Virus record (IMG/VR): IMGVR_UViG_3300009537_000027
Span: 1-46,724 of that record
DNA length: 46,724 bases
Source of the DNA: a virus
Reading direction: 5' to 3' (one strand)
Shown here: positions 29,052 through 35,909 of the stretch, piece after piece
Position numbering within the stretch: the stretch's first letter is position 1
Layout of the letters: each line of letters starts with the position of its first letter
Translations under genes and position numbers: made by a program
Notes under the pieces: generated by a model
What the model saw: the letters and a program-made list of their open reading frames with translations, nothing else
Databases searched by the model: none
Told to the model about the DNA's origin: nothing

Positions 29052-31387
29052 ACGTTCCAGGGGAAGGTCCAGTCCCCGCGAGGATCATGCTCGTGGGGGA
29101 GGCTCCAGGGCGGGATGAGGAGGCCTCCGGGCATCCCTTTGTGGGTGCCAGTGGCCGCGAGCTCGACCGCATGCTCCACGAAGCGGGCTTGCTAAGGAGC
29201 GAGTGCTTCACCACCAATGTCTGCCGACACAGACCCCCTGAGAACAAGATCGAGGTCTGGCTCAGCAAGGCAAAGAAACGCGCCAGCATCCCCCAAGGCT
29301 TCGTCCCAATGAGGAACCTCCATGTCCACCCATACATCTCCCAAGGCTTTGATAATCTCCTCAGAGAAATCGAGCTTGTCAAGCCGAATGTCATTGTTGC
29401 TTTTGGAAACGTGTCCATGTGGGCACTTACAGGTAAATGGGGCATATCCAAGTGGAGGGGATCACACCTTCGTGTTGATTGGGACCAGGATGGGCCTCTC
29501 GTTCTACCGAGCTGGCACCCTGCTCATATCCTTCGGGACTGGGCCGAGCGAGCTGCCGGTGTGCGAGACCTGCGACGCGCGGCTGCCTTACAATCCGGAA
29601 GGGATGCTAGAGAGCCTCGATGGTCCTTCATTATCCGACCCACCTTTGAGCAAGCAGTAAGCACTCTCCAGATGCTGCTTGGGAGGCTTGCCGGCGGCCC
29701 CCTCAGGCTGGTGCATGATCTTGAGACTCGGGCGGGGCACATAGCCTGCAGCGGACTTGCATGGTCCAAGACAGAGGCCATCTGCATCCCTTTCATGGCT
29801 GTGGGGAGCCCGGAGGGGTACTGGAGCTTGGAGCAAGAGGCCCACCTCCTCTGGCTCCACTACCAAGTCTTGTGCCATCCTAACGCAAGGGTCGTGAACC
29901 AGAACTATCTCTACGACGCTCAGTACACCCACAGGTGGTGGTGCTTCGTGGGGAGGTTCCACCGAGACACTATGATCGCGCATCATACTGCGTTTTGCGC
30001 TCTCCCCAAGGCTGTGGACTACCAGGCCTCTCTCTACTGCGAACACTACAGGTACTGGAAGGACGATGGCCGGGACTGGGATCCAAAGGTTGGTGAGGAC
30101 CAGCTCTGGGAGTACAACTGCGTGGACTGTGTACGCACCTACGAGGTGGATGATGTTGTGTCTGCGAGTGTGGAGAGCCTCGGCCTCGGGGCAGTGAACG
30201 CTTTCCAGCAGAACCAATTCCACTGCACTCTCACCACAATGAACAGGGGGATCAGGCTTGATCCCAGAGCCAGGGACGCAATGGCAGTGGAGCTACTGCA
30301 AGAAGCGGAGGAGAAGCAAGCCTGGCTCGAGCGAGTCCTCGGCCACAGTATCAATATCAAGAGCCCCCAGCAGCTCCAAGCCCTCTTCTACGAGGATCTC
30401 AAGCAACCTATTATCTTCAACCGGAAGACCAAGAGGCCTACCCTTGACGACGATGCGCTCCAGAAAATCGCGAAGAGGGAGCCCCTCCTCGCTCCCATCA
30501 TCAAGCGAATTACAGAACTCCGAAGTATCGGGGTATTTGTTTCTACCTTTCTCAACGCGAAGCTCGACATTGACGGTCGCCTCCGTTGCTCGTTCAATCC
30601 TTGCGGGACCTATACCTTTAGGTATAGTTCAAGTAAGAACGCCTTCTGGACAGGTACTAACCTCCAGAATATACCTAAAGGCGTCGAAGCTAAAGAGCCT
30701 GAAGACTTAGAGCTACCTAACATCCGGAAGCTCTTCGTGCCAGACCCCGGCTTCACGTTCTTTGATATGGACCTGGACAGGGCGGATCTCCAAGTCGTGG
30801 TTTGGGAGGCGGAAGACAAGGAGCTTAAAGAGATGCTCCGCCTCGGTGTGGATATGCACAGTGAGAACGCCAAGCTCCTCGGCTGCCCCCGACAGCTTGC
30901 CAAGGTCTGGGTGCATGGTACGAACTACGGAGGCGGCCCCCGGACAATGGCCCAGAACTGTGGCCTCACTGTCCACACTGCAGAGAGGATGCGGGCTCGC
31001 TGGTTTGGGGCTCATCCCGGCATCGAGCGGTGGCAAGAGCGCACGGCGGCCCTCGGGACAAGCAAAGGCTACGTTGAGAATGTCTTCGGCTATCGCTGGT
31101 ATCAGTTTGATAGGTTCCACCTCCCTGATGCTCTCGCCTGGCAGCCCCAGAGTGTCGTAGGCCGGGTCATAAACACTGCCTGGCAACGCATCCACGAGGA
31201 AGCCCCCGAGATCCAAGTCCTCCTCCAAGTCCATGACTCCCTCGCGGGGCAAGTTCCCACCCACCTCATCCAGCAAGCTCTCACTACCCTCAAGAACCTC
31301 GCTCATGTAGAAGTCCCTTACTCAGATCCTCTTGTCATTCCTGTGAATATCAAGACCAGCGAGGAGTCTTGGGGTGCCTGCAGATAA
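29048..31387 (+). CDS. Uracil-DNA-glycosylase-like domain fused to DNA polymerase I (family A)
   Basis: A 779-residue protein. Residues 12-170 are family 4/5 UDG-like: VGEAPGRDEEASGHPFVGASG at 16-36, TTNVCRHRPPEN at 55-66, and SWHPAHILRD at 155-164; the usual Fe-S cysteines are missing. Residues about 220-375 are a 3'-5' exonuclease with D224/E226, NQNYLYD at 284-290 and YNCVDCVRTYEVD. Residues about 430-779 are the polymerase: motif A FFDMDLDRADLQ (D575), motif B R615-K619-H623-Y627, and motif C QVHDS. It replicates phage DNA. The UDG part may remove or sense uracil; a UDG-like domain is also known on SPO1 DNA polymerase. Positions matching E. coli E710, F762 and E883 are D580, H623 and S. 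Confidence 0.92.
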   Translation: MNVPGEGPVPARIMLVGEAPGRDEEASGHPFVGASGRELDRMLHEAGLLRSECFTTNVCRHRPPENKIEVWLSKAKKRASIPQGFVPMRNLHVHPYISQGFDNLLREIELVKPNVIVAFGNVSMWALTGKWGISKWRGSHLRVDWDQDGPLVLPSWHPAHILRDWAERAAGVRDLRRAAALQSGRDAREPRWSFIIRPTFEQAVSTLQMLLGRLAGGPLRLVHDLETRAGHIACSGLAWSKTEAICIPFMAVGSPEGYWSLEQEAHLLWLHYQVLCHPNARVVNQNYLYDAQYTHRWWCFVGRFHRDTMIAHHTAFCALPKAVDYQASLYCEHYRYWKDDGRDWDPKVGEDQLWEYNCVDCVRTYEVDDVVSASVESLGLGAVNAFQQNQFHCTLTTMNRGIRLDPRARDAMAVELLQEAEEKQAWLERVLGHSINIKSPQQLQALFYEDLKQPIIFNRKTKRPTLDDDALQKIAKREPLLAPIIKRITELRSIGVFVSTFLNAKLDIDGRLRCSFNPCGTYTFRYSSSKNAFWTGTNLQNIPKGVEAKEPEDLELPNIRKLFVPDPGFTFFDMDLDRADLQVVVWEAEDKELKEMLRLGVDMHSENAKLLGCPRQLAKVWVHGTNYGGGPRTMAQNCGLTVHTAERMRARWFGAHPGIERWQERTAALGTSKGYVENVFGYRWYQFDRFHLPDALAWQPQSVVGRVINTAWQRIHEEAPEIQVLLQVHDSLAGQVPTHLIQQALTTLKNLAHVEVPYSDPLVIPVNIKTSEESWGACR

Positions 31388-32570
31388 TCGGAACTTTGAT
31401 GACTGGTTAGGAGAATTCCTTGAATATAGCTCATATTCTGAAGCGCCCAAGCGGATGCGTTTCTGGTGTGGTGTTTCAGCCCTGGCCGGGGCACTTCGTC
31501 GCCGGGTGTGGCTTGATATGGCGTACTTCAAGTGGACACCCAATTTTTTCATCATCCTCGTGGCTCCCCCTGGAATTGTATCTAAGTCTACCACCGCTGG
31601 AGTCGCTATCAACCTTCTCCGTAAGGTGCCCGGGATCAAGTTTGGTCCTGATGTTTGTACATGGCAGAGCCTTGTGAAGAGCTTGAGCGAGAGCCAGGAG
31701 CAATTCCAGATCAACGGGTATGATGCCTTGACAGCCGCCGAGATCACCATTGAGAGTGGGGAGCTTGGGAACCTCCTCAACCCACAGGACAGAGAAATGG
31801 TGGACCTCCTTGTGACCTTGTGGGATGGTCGAGCAGTTTTTAACAAAACAACCAAGATGAGTGGCTCAGAGACTATAGAGAACCCTTGGATCAACATCAT
31901 TGCCTGCACGACTCCGAGCTGGATTTCAGGAAACTTCCCCGAGTACATGATTGGAGGTGGCTTCACCTCTCGCTGTGTATTCATCTACGCTGATGTGAAG
32001 GAGAAATACGTTGCATATCCTGCCTTGCAAGTACCTGTTGGCCTTGGAGAAACCCAAAGGAAGCTCGTTCAAGATCTCGAGAGAATCTCTCTTCTCGCCG
32101 GACCCTTCCGCCTCCTTCCAAGTGCTGTCGAGTGGGGGAACGCCTGGTACAAGCACCACTACGAGAATCGCCCGAAGGAACTGGATGATGATCGCTTCGG
32201 TGGTTACATCGCGAGGAAGCAGACCCACCTCCACAAGCTTGCGATGGTGCTCTCGGCAAGCCAACGTGGGGACCTTACCCTCACGGTGGAGGACCTGGCG
32301 GCGGCGAACACGATGATAAGTGATCTTGAGCTCGACATGCCGAAGGTATTTGCTCGCATAGGCAAGACAGAAGCCGGCGCTCACCTCGACCGCTTTGTAA
32401 GCTTCGTACGAGGCCAGGGAGCTGTCTCCTACGAGCAAGCCTTCCGCTTCTTGCAAGCCCACTTCCCGGCGGACAAAGATATGGAGGGAGCTCTGGCGGG
32501 CCTTCTCAAAAGCGGTATCCTCCGCATAGAGAACATTGGCGGCACCCTTGTAATTAGGCACAACACTTAA
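31374..32570 (+). CDS. DUF3987-like P-loop protein, possible helicase/primase component
   Basis: A 398-residue protein from GTG overlapping the polymerase stop by 14 bases. A P-loop-like APPGIVSKSTT lies at residues 64-74 (K71), with Ser where the second Gly is usual. TAAEITIESGELGNLL and PWINIIACTTPSWI resemble Walker B and sensor segments of DUF3987-type phage proteins. The C-terminal part is helical with winged-helix character (GAVSYEQAFRFLQAHF, GALAGLLKSGILRIENIGG). Next to the polymerase it probably helps unwind DNA or load the replication complex. It could also be an atypical ATPase with another role. Confidence 0.72.
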   Translation: MPADNRNFDDWLGEFLEYSSYSEAPKRMRFWCGVSALAGALRRRVWLDMAYFKWTPNFFIILVAPPGIVSKSTTAGVAINLLRKVPGIKFGPDVCTWQSLVKSLSESQEQFQINGYDALTAAEITIESGELGNLLNPQDREMVDLLVTLWDGRAVFNKTTKMSGSETIENPWINIIACTTPSWISGNFPEYMIGGGFTSRCVFIYADVKEKYVAYPALQVPVGLGETQRKLVQDLERISLLAGPFRLLPSAVEWGNAWYKHHYENRPKELDDDRFGGYIARKQTHLHKLAMVLSASQRGDLTLTVEDLAAANTMISDLELDMPKVFARIGKTEAGAHLDRFVSFVRGQGAVSYEQAFRFLQAHFPADKDMEGALAGLLKSGILRIENIGGTLVIRHNT

Positions 32571-32606
32571 TTGACGCGAACGAAATATTCATGCATACTA
32601 CGAACG
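32571..32606 (+). promoter_or_regulatory. Promoter with paired CGAACG half-sites, start of the sugar cassette
   Basis: TTGACG (32571-32576), 17-bp spacer, CATACT (32594-32599). CGAACG starts at 32577 right after the -35 and again at 32601 right after the -10, 24 bp apart in direct orientation. It would drive the heptose cassette. Confidence 0.7.
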
Positions 32607-32631
32607 ACAAACCAACACTCTCCAACCTCGT

Positions 32632-32943
32632 ATGTCAACCTCCCCTAAGCTTCTGCTGCATACCGGCGTTCTTCGCCGCAAACAGGCGCGTAAGAACGGG
32701 GCTACTCGCGGCCCGTCTGGGGCTCGACACACGTACAGTAAGGATGTGGAGGGCTCGCTGGATGGCTCAGACCCTTGGCTGTGGCCTCGGGCCAGCATGC
32801 CTCCTCGCCGGCTGCCCACCCGCTCTACACAGGCGGCTCCGGGAGAGGCTCCGGCTGCCCGCTGGACGCGGTACGGTCGTTGGAGTGAAGATGGGAGCCA
32901 AGTCTTGAACAACCTCGGAAGGGTGATATATGAGCACCCCTAA
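32632..32943 (+). CDS. Basic protein at the start of the sugar cassette (uncertain)
   Basis: A 103-residue frame from ATG at 32632, overlapping the start of the kinase gene by 14 bases. Its codon use looks more like neighbouring genes than the other frames do. MSTSPKLLLHTGVLRRKQARKNGATRG, then a Pro/Arg/Trp-rich low-order stretch, then WSEDGSQVLNNLGRVIYEHP. No family was recognised and no clear ribosome site is seen. If it is not translated, 32600-32929 is an untranslated leader. Confidence 0.5.
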   Translation: MSTSPKLLLHTGVLRRKQARKNGATRGPSGARHTYSKDVEGSLDGSDPWLWPRASMPPRRLPTRSTQAAPGEAPAARWTRYGRWSEDGSQVLNNLGRVIYEHP

Positions 32944-33754
32944 GCCCATCCTTGTGTGTGGAGACGCGATGGTGGATGAGTACTGGTATGGGGAGGTCTC
33001 CCGTATCAGCCCAGAGGCTCCTGTACCAGTCGTCAAAGTCATCCGGCAAGAGGACCGCTTCGGGGCCGCCGACAACGTGGCTGCGAACATCCAGGCCCTT
33101 GGCGGCACCTTCATCTCAGCTACTTGCAACACTGCTCGCAAGATCCGCCTCATAGGCCGGAACCAGCAAGTCGCCCGTGTAGACTTTGACTGGACTCCCA
33201 AAGAAGAGGACCTCCAGGCCATGGAGCAAGCCTTCCTAGCCGCTCTCCCCAAGTGCTCCATCGTGGTGTTCAGTGACTATGGGAAAGGAAGCCTTGCTCG
33301 TGTAGATGAGCTTATCTTGAGGGCAAAAAACTCCCTCATACTCGTGGACCCCAAGGGGCATGACTACGCTCGGTATGCCGGCGCTGATCTCATCAAGCCG
33401 AATACAGACGAGCTTCGCCAAGTTGTGGGTGGTTGGTCTGACGAGCACCAGCTTAAACGCAAGGTCCAGGCCCTGCTCACAACAGTTCGCATTAAGCACC
33501 TTCTTCTTACTCAAGCCTCAGAAGGTATGACCTTCTTTACTAAAGAGGGAAGCTCTCATTTCCCTTCTGAAGCCCGCGAGGTCTATGACGTGACAGGGGC
33601 TGGAGACACCGCCATCGCAGCACTGGCTGTATCTCTTAGTGAGGAGTACGGCTGGTTACGTGCAGTTCACTACGCTAACAAGGCTGCCGGCATCGTCTGT
33701 GGGAAGTTCGGTACAGCGGTAGCCACAAAGGAGGAAGTCTATGAAGCTGGCTGA
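32930..33754 (+). CDS. hldA: Heptose-7-phosphate kinase, HldA/RfaE N-terminal type
   Basis: A 274-residue PfkB/ribokinase-family protein. SRISPEAPVPVVKV (24-37) is the signature of heptose-7-phosphate 1-kinases. FGAADNVAANIQALGG (44-59) is the substrate strand. TGAGDT (residues 222-227, catalytic D226) is the anion hole and base. Known enzymes convert D-glycero-D-manno-heptose 7-phosphate to the 1,7-bisphosphate. It is shorter than the HldE kinase domain (about 318), but the key motifs are intact. GGAAGG precedes ATG. It overlaps the isomerase gene by 14 bases. With 33741 and 37045 it gives most of the ADP-heptose route; a GmhB phosphatase and HldD epimerase were not found in the window. Confidence 0.88.
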   Translation: MSTPKPILVCGDAMVDEYWYGEVSRISPEAPVPVVKVIRQEDRFGAADNVAANIQALGGTFISATCNTARKIRLIGRNQQVARVDFDWTPKEEDLQAMEQAFLAALPKCSIVVFSDYGKGSLARVDELILRAKNSLILVDPKGHDYARYAGADLIKPNTDELRQVVGGWSDEHQLKRKVQALLTTVRIKHLLLTQASEGMTFFTKEGSSHFPSEAREVYDVTGAGDTAIAALAVSLSEEYGWLRAVHYANKAAGIVCGKFGTAVATKEEVYEAG

Positions 33755-34160
33755 AGCAATCCACAAGGCCAAGCGAATCTACATCATCGGGAATGGAGGA
33801 AGCTTCGCCAACGCCCAACACATCTGTAATGACCTCCTCCTCTGCGGAGTGAGAGCCCACACCCTTGACCCCGCGACCCTCACGGCGATAGCAAATGACT
33901 TTGGCTACGAGTGGGTCTTCGCTCGCTGGCTCAACGTGATGGCAGAGAAAGGAGACCTCCTCATTGCGCTGAGTGGAAGTGGAAAGTCTCCCAACATCCT
34001 CAAGGCTCTCGGCGTGGCTCACCAGAAAGGCATGGAAGTCTGGCCCCTTTTCGGCGCAGCCCAAGGGCAAGACATGCAGACTGCAGAGGAGTTTCAGATC
34101 AAGACTGGCCATGACATCATGCGCTGGTATAAGGGAGAGGCTCGTGACAAACGCGGATAG
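33741..34160 (+). CDS. gmhA: SIS-domain sedoheptulose-7-phosphate isomerase, GmhA-like, short form
   Basis: A 139-residue SIS protein. IIGNGGSFANAQH (15-27) and LIALSGSGKSPNILKAL (74-90) are the sugar-phosphate loops, and ANDFGYEWVFARW (51-63) matches the GmhA pattern NDFGF-x-x-x-F. Family enzymes turn sedoheptulose 7-phosphate into D-glycero-D-manno-heptose 7-phosphate. It is some 50 residues shorter than usual. The position matching catalytic Glu65 of E. coli GmhA appears to be Asp31. The protein ends before the C-terminal helix that carries the catalytic His in E. coli. It may therefore work differently, or with the host enzyme. It overlaps both neighbours and has GAGGAAG upstream. Confidence 0.8.
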   Translation: MKLAEAIHKAKRIYIIGNGGSFANAQHICNDLLLCGVRAHTLDPATLTAIANDFGYEWVFARWLNVMAEKGDLLIALSGSGKSPNILKALGVAHQKGMEVWPLFGAAQGQDMQTAEEFQIKTGHDIMRWYKGEARDKRG

Positions 34161-34644
34161 GGTGGCAGAGTGGCTCGCAAGCAAAGACATCACCCACGCC
34201 TTCGGCATTATTGGAGGGGGGAATGTGGCTTTCTGGAACGCAGTGGTGGCGCGAGGCAAGACCCAGATCGTGTGCTGCCACCATGAGCAGGCGGCCGCCC
34301 AGGCCTCCACGTTCTACTTCCGCACGTGTGGGAAGATTGCCCCCTGTATCGTGACGACTGGTGCAGGAAGCACGAACGCCATTACAGGAGTCATGAGCGC
34401 CTGGATGGACAGTATGCCTCTCCTCGTGATAAGTGGAAACGAAGCATACCAGTACCACGGGGATGGAGGCCGGGGATTCGGCTTCCAGGGGTACTCCAGC
34501 CACCACATCGCGAGGCGCTTCACGAAGCGAGCAGCTTTCCTCACCCCGAGCCGCCTGGACGAAGACCTCGCGGCCGCCCTTGAACCTCGCCAAGGTCCTG
34601 TCTGGCTTGACTTCCCCAAGGATAACCAAAATGCTCTGGCGTAA
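34144..34644 (+). CDS. Thiamine-diphosphate enzyme, N-terminal (PYR) subunit
   Basis: A 166-residue protein from GTG at 34144 with GGGAGAGG upstream, overlapping the isomerase end by 17 bases. NADRVAEWLASKDITHAFGIIGGGN and CCHHEQAAAQAS (catalytic Glu48, which activates the cofactor) are the pyrimidine-binding domain of acetolactate-synthase-type enzymes. IVTTGAGSTNAITGVMSAWMDSMPLLVISG is its second conserved block. The domain ends with GPVWLDFPKDNQ, where a full enzyme would continue; the next gene supplies the rest and starts 14 bases before this stop. It must pair with the following gene product to be active. Confidence 0.85.
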   Translation: MTNADRVAEWLASKDITHAFGIIGGGNVAFWNAVVARGKTQIVCCHHEQAAAQASTFYFRTCGKIAPCIVTTGAGSTNAITGVMSAWMDSMPLLVISGNEAYQYHGDGGRGFGFQGYSSHHIARRFTKRAAFLTPSRLDEDLAAALEPRQGPVWLDFPKDNQNALA

Positions 34645-35710
34645 GCGCCCTCTCCTCATGCTCGGCCACGGTATCCGGGCAGCCGGATGCCAAGACCTCG
34701 CCCCCATGCTCCTCAACCTTGGAGTCCCTGTGGTCGCGAGCTGGCAAGCCAAAGACCTCGTGGACAACAGGCATCCGGCCTTTCTTGGTTGCACTGGCAT
34801 CTATGGGAACCGCGGGGCAAACAAGGCCCTCGCCAATGCTGACCAGCTTGTTGTTCTTGGCAACCGGCTGAGTCTCTGGAACATCTCCGAGCATGGCCTC
34901 GCGGCTAAGCCTGAAGTCCTCATGGTGGACGTGGACCCTATAGAGGCAACTCGCCTCGGGGCTGAGTACCTGAGTACTCCTCTCTCTTTCTTCATCAGGA
35001 ATCTGGAGTCCGCAAGGTGCCCTGAGTGGATGAAGCAGTGCCTGGATTGGAACACAGACTGGCTCGAGCACAGGGACACAGAAGCCTACATCAACTCCTA
35101 CAAGTTCACCAATGCGCTCACTCCCTTCCTCGAGCCAGACCATGTTATTGTGACTGACATGGGGGCTCCCCTCATGAGTGCCCACCAAGTCCTTCGCCTC
35201 AAGCCTCCCCAGCGCCTTATGACGAGCGGGGGCCTGGGAGAGATGGGAGTTGCACTCCCCGCAGCCATCGGAGCTTGCTTCGCGGGAGCCAAGCATGTTC
35301 TCTGCCTTCACGCAGATGGGGGTATGATGATGAACCTGCAGGAACTCCAGACCATCCTCCATCACAACCTTCCCATCAAGATCATCATATATGAGAATGA
35401 AGGCTACCTCATGATGAAGCACACCCAGAAAGCTCAAAGCCTCATACCTCATGGAGTGAGTCCACGCACGGGTGTGAGCCTCCCAGACTATGAGCGCCTT
35501 CTCAGAGGCTGGGGCTTCCGTGTGGGAAGCTTGCGTACATCCACAGACTTTTCCACCCTCATCCCCCAGTTGTTTGGAGCAGAGGGCCCGGCTGCCGTTA
35601 TTTACCACATGGACCCTGAGCAGCCTCTCGTTCCCAAGATGACTTACCGCTACGAGGGGCCGACTCTTGTTTATGACACCCTTTCTGATATGAGCCCCCA
35701 CAAGGAGTGA
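34631..35710 (+). CDS. Thiamine-diphosphate enzyme, central and C-terminal (PP) subunit
   Basis: A 359-residue protein from ATG at 34631, overlapping the PYR gene in another frame. Residues about 8-150 look like the central domain (RPLLMLGHGIRAAG, VVASWQAKDLVDN, ALANADQLVVLGNRLSLW). Residues about 170-350 are the pyrophosphate domain: GGLGEMGVALPAAIGACF, then HADGGMMMNLQELQTIL and LPIKIIIYENEGYLMMKHTQ. The last resembles the Mg-diphosphate motif GDG...NN, with ADG and ENE at the key places. The family uses thiamine diphosphate to join or cleave 2-keto acids. In a sugar cassette, a carboligase building a branched sugar (as YerE does) is one idea; a decarboxylase is another. Confidence 0.85.
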   Translation: MLWRKRPLLMLGHGIRAAGCQDLAPMLLNLGVPVVASWQAKDLVDNRHPAFLGCTGIYGNRGANKALANADQLVVLGNRLSLWNISEHGLAAKPEVLMVDVDPIEATRLGAEYLSTPLSFFIRNLESARCPEWMKQCLDWNTDWLEHRDTEAYINSYKFTNALTPFLEPDHVIVTDMGAPLMSAHQVLRLKPPQRLMTSGGLGEMGVALPAAIGACFAGAKHVLCLHADGGMMMNLQELQTILHHNLPIKIIIYENEGYLMMKHTQKAQSLIPHGVSPRTGVSLPDYERLLRGWGFRVGSLRTSTDFSTLIPQLFGAEGPAAVIYHMDPEQPLVPKMTYRYEGPTLVYDTLSDMSPHKE

Positions 35711-35711
35711 T

Positions 35712-35909
35712 ATGAGCACCCCCCATCTTGAAGTCGTCGTGAAGTTCCCGAAAGAGGTTCCCACAGATGCCCAGGGACCTGCCCTCATGCTCCTCGAGCT
35801 TACCCTTCGCACCCTCACAAGGCTTGATGTAAGAGTCGTGAAGGACCTCATGGGAGATGATTCCAAGCTCCGTAAACTTATGACCATCCAGCAAAGAGAG
35901 GCACTATGA
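35712..35909 (+). CDS. Small protein in the sugar cassette
   Basis: A 65-residue protein, one base after the thiamine-enzyme stop. HLEVVVKFPKEVPTDAQGPALMLLELTLRTLTRLDVRVVKDLMGDDSKLR has an alpha/beta pattern and no cysteines. It overlaps the radical SAM start (ATGA). No family was recognised; a partner or chaperone of a neighbouring enzyme is possible. Confidence 0.65.
   Translation: MSTPHLEVVVKFPKEVPTDAQGPALMLLELTLRTLTRLDVRVVKDLMGDDSKLRKLMTIQQREAL

Noticed and set aside
32591-32908. Frame with a helix-turn-helix-like segment.
   Set aside because: Its only ATG lies inside the -10 region of the promoter and codon use is poor; kept only as a finding to check.
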